A stretch of 42,192 nt of DNA from Polaromonas sp. YR568 (GCA_945878995.1 CAMCUN010000032.1:1-42192); one strand, 5' to 3'. Positions 8,890 through 17,758 are shown, counted from the stretch's first letter. Notes: a model not told the origin generated them from the letters alone. A program made the numbers and translations.

Positions 8890-9741
8890 ATGACCTATAA
8901 AAAATCTATAAATAATATTGATTCAAAAACTGTAGATGGTTTTGGAGATGAATGGACGCGGTTTGATCAGGCTGGCATGTCGGATGAGGACACCAAGCGA
9001 CTTTTTGAGGGCTATTTTTCAGTTTTTCCTTGGAGTGATTTGCCAAAGAATGCAGAGGGCTTTGATCTTGGTTGCGGGAGTGGCCGTTGGGCCAAATTGC
9101 TTGCTCCGCGTGTGGGTAAATTGCACTGTATTGATCCAAGTATTGCGATTGAAGTGGCACGTAAGAATTTGCAGGGCATGAGTAATTGTGAATTTCACCA
9201 TGCTGGCGTGGATGAGATTCCTCTGCCGGATCTTTCGATGGATTTTGGTGTTAGCTTAGGAGTGCTGCACCATATACCCGATACTCAATATGCACTTGCC
9301 TCGTGTGTGGCCAAGCTAAAGCCCGGCGCGCCTTTTCTTTTGTATCTGTATTATAAATTCGATAATCGCCCCGCATGGTTTCGATTGCTTTGGCAAATGA
9401 GTGAATTGATTCGCGCGCTTGTGTCGCGTCTTCCATATGGTTTGCGGTATGCCATGAGCCAAATAATTGCCGCATTGATCTATTGGCCACTCGCCCGTTT
9501 TGCTGGCTTGGCGGAATTGATTGGGTTTGATGTAAAAAACTTTCCACTCGCACCTTATCGGCATTTAGGATTTTATGTAATGCGCACTGATGCCTTAGAT
9601 CGGTTTGGTACACGATTGGAGCAACGCTTCTCAAGAGTTGAGATTCAGCAGATGATGGAGTCTGCGGGTTTGGAGCGCATTGTCTTCAGCGAAAATATTC
9701 CGTTCTGGTGCGCGGTTGGTTTCGCAAGGAGTGATCTCTGA
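8890..9741 (+). CDS. Class I SAM-dependent methyltransferase
   Basis: A 283-residue methyltransferase unrelated in detail to the tandem pair upstream. Motif I is FDLGCGSGRWAKLLAPRVG (residues about 58-76), with the acidic 'HCIDPS' strand after it and 'MDFGVSLGVLHHIPDT' as the post-motif block, all typical of Methyltransf_11-type enzymes. A helical, partly hydrophobic stretch near residues 150-200 may form a lid or membrane contact. It overlaps the next gene by one base, so the two are probably cotranscribed and translationally coupled. It likely acts on a glycan or a sugar nucleotide; the acceptor is not known. Confidence 0.87.
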   Translation: MTYKKSINNIDSKTVDGFGDEWTRFDQAGMSDEDTKRLFEGYFSVFPWSDLPKNAEGFDLGCGSGRWAKLLAPRVGKLHCIDPSIAIEVARKNLQGMSNCEFHHAGVDEIPLPDLSMDFGVSLGVLHHIPDTQYALASCVAKLKPGAPFLLYLYYKFDNRPAWFRLLWQMSELIRALVSRLPYGLRYAMSQIIAALIYWPLARFAGLAELIGFDVKNFPLAPYRHLGFYVMRTDALDRFGTRLEQRFSRVEIQQMMESAGLERIVFSENIPFWCAVGFARSDL

Positions 9742-11711
9742 TGTGTGGTATTGCTGGCTTTTTAGTGGTAGGTACTTGGCGTAGCCAAGAAGCAGCGTCG
9801 TGCGTGTTAGAGCGCATGGCTAATACGATTGTGTCGCGTGGGCCGGACGATTTTGGAGTTTGGGCAAACGATGCGGGAGTTGGGCTTGCACACCGGCGCT
9901 TATCAATTCTGGATCTCTCAGCCGCAGGCCATCAGCCCATGGCCTGTGCCACTGATCGTTATGTAATAGCCTTTAACGGCGAAATTTATAACCACCTCGA
10001 TTTACGTGCCGAACTGGCAAAAGTCGGCACTGACGGTACGGGGGTTGGGGGCTGGCGTGGCCATTCTGATACCGAAACCTTGCTGGCTGGTTTTGTCGCA
10101 TGGGGCATTAAGGCGACGGTGCAACGCTGTACCGGTATGTTTGCCTTTGCCGTATGGGATAGGAAGGAACGGGTGCTTACACTGGGGCGTGATCGTCTTG
10201 GTGAAAAGCCGCTGTATTACGGCTGGCAGGGGCGGGGAGACAATTCCTGTTTCCTGTTTGGTTCGGAACTGAAGGCGCTCAAGGTACATCCGGCGTTTGC
10301 GGCAGTGATCAATCGCGATGCGCTTTGTCTGTTGATGCGGCACAACTATATCCCAGCACCACATTCGATTTACCGCGGCATTTATAAGCTGCAACCGGGC
10401 AGCTTGCTGACGGTTTCGCTGGAGCGGCGCGAACCGATTATTGAAAGCTATTGGTCTCTGGCTGAAGTGGCCGTGGCTGGCAATCGCTCACCGCTGGTGA
10501 GTTCTCCTGAAGCGATGGTGGATCAACTGGAGGTCTTGCTCAAATCCGCTGTGCGTCAGCAGATGATGGGGGATGTGCCGCTGGGGGCGTTTTTGTCTGG
10601 TGGTATCGATTCATCGACCGTTGTGGCGTTGATGCAGGCGCAGTCGGATCGACCGGTTAAAACCTTCACCATCGGTTTCAGCGAAGCGGGTTACAACGAG
10701 GCGGTACATGCCAAAGCGGTGGCGCGTCATCTGGGCACTGATCACTCCGAAATGTATGTGTCTTCGCAGCAGGCGCTGGATGTGATTCCAAGGTTGCCTG
10801 GCTTGTATTGCGAGCCGTTTGCCGATTCGTCGCAGATTCCGACCTTTCTTGTTTCGCAACTGGCACGTCAGCAGGTAACGGTGTCGCTTTCCGGCGATGC
10901 CGGGGATGAGTTGTTTTCCGGGTATAACCGCTATGTGCTGGCGAGCAAACTCTGGGGCGGGATTTCGCGCCTGCCGCTCGGGGTGCGTTTGATGGCGAAA
11001 TCCGCTATCCGTTCGCTATCCCCTGATGCTTGGAATACGCTTTTGGGCCCAGTTCAGGCTTTTGCACCAGCAACGTTACGTCAGGCAAATATTGGCGACA
11101 AGTTGCATAAGGGCGCGGGTGTGTTGCACGCAAAAAGTATCGATAGTTTGTACTTGGAACTGGTGTCGCATTGGGAACCGGACGGCTTTGTAATCGATGG
11201 ACAAGAGCCGGCGACTAGTCTGCACGGTATCCCGTTGTTACTCCCGGGGCTGGATGCCGTGCAACGCATGATGGCGCTAGATGCAATGACCTATTTGCCG
11301 GATGACATTCTGGTCAAGGTAGATCGGGCTGCGATGGGCGTGTCGCTGGAAGGACGAGTGCCGTTCCTGGATCATCGGGTGGTGGAGTTTGCCTGGCGCG
11401 TACCGCAGGCGATGAAACTGCGCGATGGTGTTGGTAAATGGATTTTGCGTCAGGTCCTATATCGCCATGTGCCAAAGGAGCTGATTGAACGACCGAAAAT
11501 GGGCTTTGGCGTGCCCATTGATACGTGGTTGCGTGGCCCGCTCAAGGATTGGGCGGAAGCGCTGCTTGATGAAGGGCGACTGCGGCGCGAGGGGTTTTTC
11601 AACCCAGCACCGATTCGTATCAAATGGGCGGAACACCTTTCTGGTAAGCGTAATTGGCAATATCACCTGTGGGATGTACTGATGTTTCAGGCGTGGTTGG
11701 AGGATCAATAG
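9741..11711 (+). CDS. asnB: Asparagine synthetase (glutamine-hydrolysing), polysaccharide-locus type
   Basis: A 656-residue two-domain enzyme. The N-terminal class II glutamine amidotransferase domain starts with the catalytic Cys2 in MCGIAGF and has FNGEIYNH and SDTETLL, the glutamine pocket. The C-terminal synthetase domain has the ATP pyrophosphatase P-loop LSGGIDSSTVVALM near residue 285, SGDAGDELFSGYNRY, and VKVDRAAMGVSLEGRVPFLD. Known chemistry is ATP-dependent amide formation from aspartate with ammonia channelled from glutamine. Members in polysaccharide loci often amidate other carboxylates such as uronic acids, so its substrate here may be a glycan; that is inference. The start overlaps the upstream methyltransferase gene. 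Confidence 0.92.
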   Translation: MCGIAGFLVVGTWRSQEAASCVLERMANTIVSRGPDDFGVWANDAGVGLAHRRLSILDLSAAGHQPMACATDRYVIAFNGEIYNHLDLRAELAKVGTDGTGVGGWRGHSDTETLLAGFVAWGIKATVQRCTGMFAFAVWDRKERVLTLGRDRLGEKPLYYGWQGRGDNSCFLFGSELKALKVHPAFAAVINRDALCLLMRHNYIPAPHSIYRGIYKLQPGSLLTVSLERREPIIESYWSLAEVAVAGNRSPLVSSPEAMVDQLEVLLKSAVRQQMMGDVPLGAFLSGGIDSSTVVALMQAQSDRPVKTFTIGFSEAGYNEAVHAKAVARHLGTDHSEMYVSSQQALDVIPRLPGLYCEPFADSSQIPTFLVSQLARQQVTVSLSGDAGDELFSGYNRYVLASKLWGGISRLPLGVRLMAKSAIRSLSPDAWNTLLGPVQAFAPATLRQANIGDKLHKGAGVLHAKSIDSLYLELVSHWEPDGFVIDGQEPATSLHGIPLLLPGLDAVQRMMALDAMTYLPDDILVKVDRAAMGVSLEGRVPFLDHRVVEFAWRVPQAMKLRDGVGKWILRQVLYRHVPKELIERPKMGFGVPIDTWLRGPLKDWAEALLDEGRLRREGFFNPAPIRIKWAEHLSGKRNWQYHLWDVLMFQAWLEDQ

Positions 11712-11715
11712 CCCG

Positions 11716-12864
11716 ATGCCGAAAGTCGTTATCGCCCTAAATACCGCTTGGAACTTAGTGAATTTTCGCTCTGGGCTCATCCGCGCGTTGGTAGATTCCG
11801 GGTATGAAGTCGTAGCAGTAGCACCGCCAGACGAGTATGCGTCGCGCTTGGCTGCCTTGGGTTGTCGCTTTGTACCTTTGCCGATGGACAACAAGGGCAC
11901 ACATCCCGGGCGGGATTTGTTGCTGTTGTGGCGTTTCTATCAAGTACTGAGACGCGAGCGGCCCGGTGTTTATTTGGGTTATACGGTCAAGCCGAATATC
12001 TATGGCTCTCTGGCCTCCCACGCGCTGGGTATCCCGGTCATCAACAATATTGCTGGCTTGGGCGCGGTGTTTATCAAGGATAGTTGGCTGACACGATTGG
12101 TACGTGGGTTGTATCGTCTGGCCTTGTCACGATCCGCCAAGGTTTTTTTCCAGAATGATGATGATCGGCAGATGTTTGTCTCTGGTGGGTTGGTCGGTCA
12201 GGCAGTGACCGACCGTCTGCCTGGCTCGGGGATTGATCTGGACAAGTTCGCCCCGGTAATCTTGCCCAGCCAATCGCCAACTCGCTTTTTGTTGATCGCG
12301 CGGATGTTGTGGGATAAGGGCGTTGGGGAGTTCGTCGAGGCTGCGGGCCTGCTCAAGCGCCGTGGCACCAACGCCGACTTTTGCCTGCTCGGCTTTTTGG
12401 ATGTACAAAACCCGGCGGCGATTTCGCGCAAGCAGATGGATCTCTGGGTACAGGAAGGTGTTGTCCTCTATCTGGGCGTGAGCGATGACGTGCGCGCCAT
12501 GATTGCGGCAGCCGATTGTGTGGTGTTACCCTCCTACCGAGAAGGCACTCCGCGCACTCTACTGGAGGCGGCGGCAATGGGTCGACCGATTATCACAACC
12601 GATGCCGTGGGTTGTCGCGATGTGGTTGATGATGGGATGAATGGTTACCTGTGTCGGCCCCGGGATGCTGATGATCTGGCGGACAAGATGGAGCGAATGG
12701 CGGCGATGTCGCTCGCTGAGCGCGCTGCGATGGGGTTGCGCGGGAGAGAAAAAGTAGAGCGTGAATTTGATGAAAAGATTGTGATCGGCAAGTATATTGA
12801 CGCGATTGCATTAGTTATTGAACGGCAGAAGTCGGCGCTGGCGGTACGGCAATTATCGGATTGA
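11716..12864 (+). CDS. Glycosyltransferase family 4 (CapM/PglA-like)
   Basis: A 382-residue GT-B enzyme. The N-terminus IALNTAWNLVNFRSGLIRAL and the block VYLGYTVKPNIYGSLASH, followed by 'NNIAGLGAVF', are characteristic of the CapM/PglA-type branch of GT4. The donor domain has RFLLIARMLWDKGVGEFVEA and YREGTPRTLLEAAAMGRPII, giving the E-x7-E motif. Relatives transfer N-acetylated or deoxy sugars to lipid carriers; which sugar is used here is unknown. It lies four bases after asnB and closes the contiguous part of the polysaccharide operon. GC content is clearly higher here than at the left end of the window. Confidence 0.9.
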   Translation: MPKVVIALNTAWNLVNFRSGLIRALVDSGYEVVAVAPPDEYASRLAALGCRFVPLPMDNKGTHPGRDLLLLWRFYQVLRRERPGVYLGYTVKPNIYGSLASHALGIPVINNIAGLGAVFIKDSWLTRLVRGLYRLALSRSAKVFFQNDDDRQMFVSGGLVGQAVTDRLPGSGIDLDKFAPVILPSQSPTRFLLIARMLWDKGVGEFVEAAGLLKRRGTNADFCLLGFLDVQNPAAISRKQMDLWVQEGVVLYLGVSDDVRAMIAAADCVVLPSYREGTPRTLLEAAAMGRPIITTDAVGCRDVVDDGMNGYLCRPRDADDLADKMERMAAMSLAERAAMGLRGREKVEREFDEKIVIGKYIDAIALVIERQKSALAVRQLSD

Positions 12865-13117
12865 CGCCCGCGCTTTCGGCAAAACCTCCACGCTTTAGCT
12901 ATTCCGAATCTTCTTTACCTTCTTTTCGTAAACCTCATCGGTAATCCTCTCGATAAACAGCGCTAACCGTATGAAGGTACTGGTGCATAACTGTTTGGAA
13001 GAGATTTTCAACACAGAGCGCCATCTCCTTTATGTAGCCTGTCCAGCGCCAGAGACCAGTTACTTGTGTGCAGCGTGGAGCCAAAGTTAGATTTTTTGAA
13101 GAATTTCGACTAGGCTA
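12865..13117. other. Intergenic region between polysaccharide operon and recombinase gene
   Basis: No gene is supported. A 39-codon frame begins with ATG at 12971 but has no ribosome site or family resemblance. No clear terminator was found although transcription from both sides converges here. Confidence 0.4.
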
Positions 13118-13690
13118 TCAAACTAGTTTGACAGCTGCCTTTAACTGACTCGGACTGCTGTAAAGATACGCAGCGGTAGTGCTGATGCTGCGGTGACCAG
13201 CAAGCGTTTTTAAAATGTGTATCGCAGTCCCTTTGTTGTCCAGGTTTGTCAAAAAAGTTCTGCGGCCACTGTGACTGCTGGCACCTTCAAGTCCAGCGCC
13301 TGAGTACAGCAGGGCAAAAATTTGAGCCAAGCTGTTTGAGTTAAAACCAGCCCGGATGCTTTTTTGGCTTGCAAAGAATGGGTAGCTGCGATCAACGCAC
13401 TTGGCTTGCTGTGCATAGCCCTGTAATTCCAATTTTAGCTTGGCACTTACAAACACAGTACGAGCATGGTGGCCTTTGGTCATGCCGGGCAGCAAGCGGA
13501 TTTCATCTTTAATTTCGCCCTCTGTGTTTACGACATCGCTCCAGCGCAAGCAGGCTACTTCGCCTATTCTTAAATCTGCCCAGTGTATGAGCTTCATCAT
13601 TGATCTGTTACGAGCTGCGTACTTACGCGAGTTGATATGCGTGAACAAGCGCTCAATTTCAGCAGTTGTCAGTGTCTTTGCTTGTGCCAT
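13118..13690 (-). CDS. Short tyrosine recombinase (catalytic domain only)
   Basis: A 190-residue protein with the whole catalytic domain of tyrosine recombinases: the first catalytic Arg in WADLRIGEVACLRW, the beta-hairpin Lys region MTKGHHARTVFV, the His-x-x-Arg box SSHSGRRTFLT, the second His in LAGHRSISTTAAYLY, and the tyrosine in that last block. There is no room for an N-terminal SAM-like core-binding domain; FimB/FimE-type invertases have a similar length and layout. An AGGGG ribosome site precedes the ATG at 13690. It may act on DNA nearby, for example an inversion or cassette site, but no target is proven. It does not flank the tRNA gene, so it need not be the island integrase. Confidence 0.85.
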   Translation of the reverse strand: MAQAKTLTTAEIERLFTHINSRKYAARNRSMMKLIHWADLRIGEVACLRWSDVVNTEGEIKDEIRLLPGMTKGHHARTVFVSAKLKLELQGYAQQAKCVDRSYPFFASQKSIRAGFNSNSLAQIFALLYSGAGLEGASSHSGRRTFLTNLDNKGTAIHILKTLAGHRSISTTAAYLYSSPSQLKAAVKLV

Positions 13691-13938
13691 GGTGTTATCC
13701 CCTAAATCAAGTATTTACGTTAATTGCAATGTGTTTACATATATTTATCCGGACAACCTGAGTCCCGCCAAAGTGATAGGTTTCTGGGCTAGAGCAGGAA
13801 GAAATTAACTGGCTGCGGATAACTTTTTGGTGGTTTTTTTCTTCAATGATTTCAACGCTCAAACTTTGAAATCTATTAAAAGCTAATTTTTCATAGATTT
13901 TTTTGGATAACTTTGCTATGATATGGATAAATTTGTGG

Positions 13939-14020
13939 GTTGGGTGCGATAAGCCTTATAAGCGCTGATCGGTTGGTTAAGTACCAAAAGCCTTCGGGCA
14001 CTGGAAACGATGCACCCAAC
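13939..14020. ncRNA. Candidate structured RNA element
   Basis: A perfect 9-base inverted repeat (GTTGGGTGC at 13939-13947, GCACCCAAC at 14012-14020) encloses about 64 bases. Inside lie a hairpin GCC-TTCG-GGC with the very stable UUCG tetraloop, extended by CCA/TGG pairs, and a smaller stem around AGCCTTATAAGCGCT. A TATGAT box at 13917-13922 would place a transcript start just before the element. The layout resembles a three-way junction such as a leader RNA or riboswitch, but I do not recognise a known class. Orientation is inferred from the downstream gene. It could instead be a DNA site for the nearby recombinase. Confidence 0.35.
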
Positions 14021-14090
14021 GGCCATAGATTGGCAAGTAGGTACACTCAGCAACAGACAGTAAGCAAGACACTATTGACTAAAGACGAGA

Positions 14091-14126
14091 GATAGACGGA
14101 CTTGGTACTTTGTTCCCGCGTCTATC
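14091..14126. repeat. Long-loop inverted repeat in leader region
   Basis: GATAGACG (14091-14098) pairs with CGTCTATC (14119-14126) across a 20-base loop. It sits 65 bases before the start of the formyltransferase-fusion gene. It could be a leader-RNA stem or an operator. There is no T-run after it, so it is not a standard terminator. Confidence 0.4.
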
Positions 14127-14190
14127 GCTACTGCTTATTTACTGCTTTACAATCAATATGTGACTTCGGTCTACGAAAAAGAATTACTTT

Positions 14191-15777
14191 ATGTTGAGAG
14201 CCGCACTAATTGTGGATGGAACAGAAGTCACGCAGTGGCAAAAAGATGCCTTAGACGCTGTGGGTGATTTGCTTGAAATTAAGCTTGTCTTATCCTGTAC
14301 TAACACACGCACCAAAAAAAATCTAACTAAGAACTTTTTATACTACGTTCTCAACGTCCTTGCTCTTAAGAACCGCCTCACTCGAAAGGTTCAAATTGAC
14401 CAAAAAGGAGTTCCGCTTATTGAATTCAACTCTATATACGAGGGTAGCTGGCAAAAGATTCCTTCTTGTGTATCAAAAGAGATTTCGGATTCAAATATTG
14501 ATATAGTTATTAAATTTGGCATGTCATTGCTTAGAATTGATGAAGCGTTGAGTAAGTCGAAAATTTTGTCATTCCATCACGGAGATCCTGCTTATTTTAG
14601 AGGTCGTCCCGCTGGTTTTTATGAGCTTCTAACTAGGGCAAATTCCGTTGGAGTTATCGTTCAAGAGCTTTCCAATAAACTTGATGCCGGGAAAGTTTGG
14701 GCAATATGTCACTCTAAAATCTTGCACTATTCTTATAAAAAAACGGCAATAAATTTCTACACTAATTCTCGATTTTTACTAAGAAAAGCGCTTCTAAATT
14801 TATCAAGAAATAATCCCATTGATATTATGCCAAATGGAAAAAACTATAAGCTTCCCGGCAATTTGTTAGTCATTAAGTTTCTAGCTGTGATTTTTGCGCG
14901 GAAGTTAAATCATCTCATATACGGTGCTTTTTACGAGAAAGAGTGGAATGTTGGCACAGCAGGAAGGATAAAAATTAATGATCGATTGTCATTCAATCTT
15001 GTTGATATAAAGACTGCAAATGTTTCTTCTAAATACAGTTTTTATGCCGATCCATTTTTTAGCGTTGACGGTTCAAAGATTCGACTTGAGGCTCTTAACT
15101 TGAGAAACGGTTTGGGGGAAATTGTTGAGATTGATGCTGAAAATTTATCATTACTCAATGTTTTTCTTAAAGGTGATCATTATTCATATCCTTTCTCTTT
15201 TTTGAATGGTAACAAAGAGTTTTTAATTCCTGAAGTTGCTTCACATTCTTCCCCTTATATTCTGCCTGCGCCCTTTCAAGATAATGACAAGCTGCTTTTA
15301 AGGGGTTTGGAAAAGTTTAGGATAGTTGATTCAACTATAATGGAAGAAGAGGGTCGTATCTATTTGTTCTGCGGCATGAATTCAAGCGCCTCTGATTGCT
15401 TATACTTGTTTTGCGCAGAAGGATACGATAAGGAATTCGAGCCTCATCCTCTTAATCCAATTGTCATAGATCCTTCAAGAGCAAGGATGGGCGGAAGAGT
15501 TATTCGTCACAATGGACGTCTTTACCGGTTTGGCCAAAATAATTCCTATGGCTATGGTGATGGCATCTCTATTTGTGAAATTACAAAGCTATCCAGCTAC
15601 GATTATGAAGAAAAAATTGTCGGATCTTTGTGCTTTAACGACGCAAGCGGGCCTCATACGATAGATGTGTTTGAGGATAAATCAGTACTTGATTTTTACG
15701 TAGATAAATTTAGTTTGTTTGCTTGGTATAGGCGTCTTGTTCCGTATGTTCTTCGTCGAGTTAAGAGTAAGTTGTGA
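14191..15777 (+). CDS. Formyltransferase-like domain fused to glucosamine-IPC-transferase-like propeller domain
   Basis: A 528-residue protein. Residues about 1-210 look like a formyltransferase (Fmt/PurN fold): 'ILSFHHGDPAYFRGRPAGF' is the HxG-type active-site region, followed by GVIVQELSNKLDAGKVW with the conserved Asp. The catalytic Asn of classic enzymes is not obvious. Residues about 245-525 resemble the N-terminal beta-propeller domain of glucosamine inositolphosphorylceramide transferases (YADPFF, then YPFSFLNGNKEFLIPEVASH, RGLEKFRIVDSTI and RMGGRV), a GH43/GH68-like five-blade fold. Such fusions are seen in glycan loci, and sugar N-formylation or a transfer step is a guess. The gene is AT-rich and separated from the main operon by the recombinase gene, suggesting separate acquisition. 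Confidence 0.7.
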   Translation: MLRAALIVDGTEVTQWQKDALDAVGDLLEIKLVLSCTNTRTKKNLTKNFLYYVLNVLALKNRLTRKVQIDQKGVPLIEFNSIYEGSWQKIPSCVSKEISDSNIDIVIKFGMSLLRIDEALSKSKILSFHHGDPAYFRGRPAGFYELLTRANSVGVIVQELSNKLDAGKVWAICHSKILHYSYKKTAINFYTNSRFLLRKALLNLSRNNPIDIMPNGKNYKLPGNLLVIKFLAVIFARKLNHLIYGAFYEKEWNVGTAGRIKINDRLSFNLVDIKTANVSSKYSFYADPFFSVDGSKIRLEALNLRNGLGEIVEIDAENLSLLNVFLKGDHYSYPFSFLNGNKEFLIPEVASHSSPYILPAPFQDNDKLLLRGLEKFRIVDSTIMEEEGRIYLFCGMNSSASDCLYLFCAEGYDKEFEPHPLNPIVIDPSRARMGGRVIRHNGRLYRFGQNNSYGYGDGISICEITKLSSYDYEEKIVGSLCFNDASGPHTIDVFEDKSVLDFYVDKFSLFAWYRRLVPYVLRRVKSKL

Positions 15778-15801
15778 TTGGTAATTCGACGTTGCTGGGT
15801 G

Positions 15802-15985
15802 ACTTACGCATCGTCTGACGAGGACAAGAAGCACTATCTGGAGTTGCTCGACGGCAAACTGTTGCTGGTGACCAATACGGATACGACGGCCGCCGAGATG
15901 GTGCACCGCTACGAGAGCTAGGCCGAAATTGAGCGCGGCATCAGGGTACTTAAATCCGATATTGAAGACAGCCCAGTTTACCGTT
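15802..15985 (+). pseudogene. IS1634-like (IS4 superfamily) transposase fragment
   Basis: The plus strand encodes KKHYLELLDGKLLLVTNTD, then AAEMVHRYES, an in-frame TAG at 15919-15921, and AEIERGIRVLKSDIEDSPVY. This is the C-terminal catalytic part of IS1634-type transposases, in which the 'ERGFRVLKS.IE..PV' block holds the last DDE acidic residue. Both ends are missing and the stop breaks it, so only a fossil is left. A 16-base sequence repeated twice (CCATCCAACCATCCTA) follows at about 15987-16018. Confidence 0.8.
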
Positions 15986-16011
15986 ACCATCCAACCATCC
16001 TACCATCCAAC

Positions 16012-16524
16012 CATCCCACCTACATTACAGCTTGTCCGTTCCGGCTAGCAGATACGTGTCCACGGTCTTATCGTTGACACGTAGACGCTAAGCCGGTGAC
16101 CAGCGGTGCGGCAGCAGCTCGTCGATCCGGCAGTTCATGTGCGTGGGCAGTCTCGTCAGCACATCTTTGAGGTAGGCATGCGGGTCATGGCCGTTGAGCT
16201 TGGCCGACTGGATCAGACTCATCACCGCCGCCGGTCTTTGGCCTGCGCGCAGTGAGACCGCAAGCATGCAGTTGTTCCGGTCTATTGCTGTCGGCCTGAT
16301 CTGGTTTTCGATCCAGTTTTTGTCTACGGGCAATTGCCCGTCTTTCAAGAATCGCGTCAACGCTTTCCAGCGCTATAAGGTGTAGTCGATCGCTTTTCCG
16401 TGGCCGAGCCTTCGGGCACCTTTTGCCGGTTGAGCATCAACCAGTCGTACAAGGTCTGTACCAATGGCTGGCTTTTTTCTTGTCGCATGCGCAGGAGCTC
16501 TTGGCTGCCAATGCCCTTGACCTG
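16012..16524 (-). pseudogene. IS66-family transposase C-terminus with IS end
   Basis: On the minus strand this reads RMRQEKSQPLVQTLYDWLML, a one-base deletion near 16405, an amber codon near 16377, then ALTRFLKDGQLPVDKNWIEN and QIRPTAIDRNNC, ending with DELLPHRWSPA and a stop at 16088. This is the C-terminal third of IS66 TnpC, including the conserved ENxxRP region. Bases 16012-16075 beyond the stop recur at 19549 and 26450 and look like the IS end. The 5' two thirds are missing; the piece joins an rfbC fragment at about 16525. Confidence 0.88.
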
Positions 16525-16542
16525 GCGTTTCGGTACAGCGGC

Positions 16543-16830
16543 ATGTGGTCGGCATCGCCCAACTTTGGCAAATGGGGTGGTGTGGAATTGTCGGCAGACA
16601 ACTAGCGTCAGCTATGGACACCGCCAGGTTTTGAGCATGGCTTTGTGGTCACCAGCGAATCGGCGGAGTTTCTCTATAAGACGACGGACTACTGGTACCC
16701 CGAGCATGAGCGCAGTCTGCTGTGGTGTGACCCAACCGTTGGGATTCAATGGCCAGTGGATGGCGATCCGAGACTGGCGGCCAAGGATGCGGCAGGCCAG
16801 GTTTTGACTGAAGTGGATGCCTTTGCTTGA
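16543..16830 (+). pseudogene. rfbC: rfbC 3' fragment (dTDP-4-dehydrorhamnose 3,5-epimerase), copy A
   Basis: The plus strand encodes SPNFGKWGGVELSADN, an in-frame TAG (16603-16605), and then LWTPPGFEHGFVVTSESAEF, YKTTDYWYPEHERSLLW and GIQWPV, ending with a stop at 16828-16830. This is the C-terminal half of RfbC, which makes dTDP-L-rhamnose precursors. The 5' half is replaced by IS66 sequence, so the gene is dead. The stop codon lies one base from the stop of the convergent TPR gene. No rfbA, rfbB or rfbD is in the window, so an intact rhamnose operon may have existed here or still exists elsewhere. Confidence 0.9.
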
Positions 16831-16831
16831 G

Positions 16832-17680
16832 TCAGTGCGCGTATCGGTTTGAAGGCCGCTTGAATCCCTCTCGGTCCCAAGGCCAGATATCTTCTCCCCA
16901 CCGGTTCTTGACCTTGCGCACCATTTTCTTGGACAGGGTGTCGGTGATGCGGTCGGTCAATGCCATTGACTTTTGCGCATACGGGGCGCGTTCCACAGCG
17001 TCCCATGAGCAGGTCAGCTCCTCGTTCAGTGCCATCCATGCGGCCCGCTCCTTGAGCACGGGCGCGGCGTTGAAGACCCAATCCACAAAGTCGATTTCCT
17101 CTGTCGTCCAGTCGCAGGCGGCAGATTCCAGGTAGTCGATGGCCCACTCCGGGCCATGCACCTTGCTGGCGTGCCAGTACAGGTGCTCCGTCACCACTGT
17201 GCGCCCGGTCAACCCCTCCGCCATGTAGGGGTTGGCGGCAATGCCCCGCCGCAGGTAGGTGCCGGCCGCTACATAGTCCCCCTCTCGAAACGCAATCAGC
17301 GTCGCCTGGTACCAATGCGCCGGTGCATTGGGCGCGCCTTTCAGGTACTCCTGCAGGGCGGCGCGGTGGTCGGCCTGGAGCAGGGCAATATCTCCCAACA
17401 AAAACCGCACGCCGATGTTGTCCATGAGGCACCACGCGAGCATCTGCTGGGCCAGTGCCATGGCGGCTTTGCCGCCTTTTGCTTGGTACCGCCGGTGCAT
17501 CAAGCCCAGCAAGGTGCCATGCGCCAGGCGCAAGAAGGACCGGTTGTCCACCTCACTCCAGGTGATCTGGCCGGTGTAGCCCTTGGGGATGTGTGCCTGC
17601 GCCCGGCGAAAGGCTTGTTCATACACATCGGCTGCTTCATCCTGCAAACCCAGCGCCCACAGCCGGTTGGCAATGAAGTT
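16832..17680 (-). pseudogene. TPR protein, copy A, 5'-truncated
   Basis: This matches the C-terminal three quarters of the intact TPR protein at 22996-24126: FIANRLWALGLQDEA at the broken N-terminus, GDIALLQADHRAALQEYLKG, TYLRRGIAANPYMAEGLTGR, and the conserved end WGEDIWPWDREGFKRPS. The frame is open down to the stop at 16832, but homology ends abruptly at 17680, where a TGA follows upstream, so the start, the first TPR repeats and the XRE partner gene are lost. A TTG at 17647 could initiate a 271-residue protein, but nothing suggests it does. The sequence is closer to copy B than to copy C and shares the rfbC tail with it. Confidence 0.8.
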
Positions 17681-17734
17681 GTGGGCAGGTCATCCATCAT
17701 GTATACAAATTCAATTACAAGATGCTCCTCACCT

Positions 17735-17758
17735 TGTAGGAGTTGGCCTAACGGCGAA
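17735..17758. repeat. Solitary REP-like element
   Basis: TGTAGGAGTTGGCCTAACGG plus GCGAA matches, with four changes in the stem, the reverse complement of the REP core repeated at 36360-36694. Flanking CTCACC and GGTGTGAGG can pair around it. It lies between the truncated TPR gene and abiEi. Confidence 0.45.

Noticed and set aside
13939..14020. Integron attC site next to a recombinase
   Set aside because: The ends read GTT...AAC, the reverse of the AAC...GTT polarity of attC simple sites, and the recombinase lacks the integron-specific insert and N-terminal domain.
16614..16830. A functional small rfbC
   Set aside because: The fragment lacks the catalytic His and Tyr region of the N-terminal half and has a stop codon inside.
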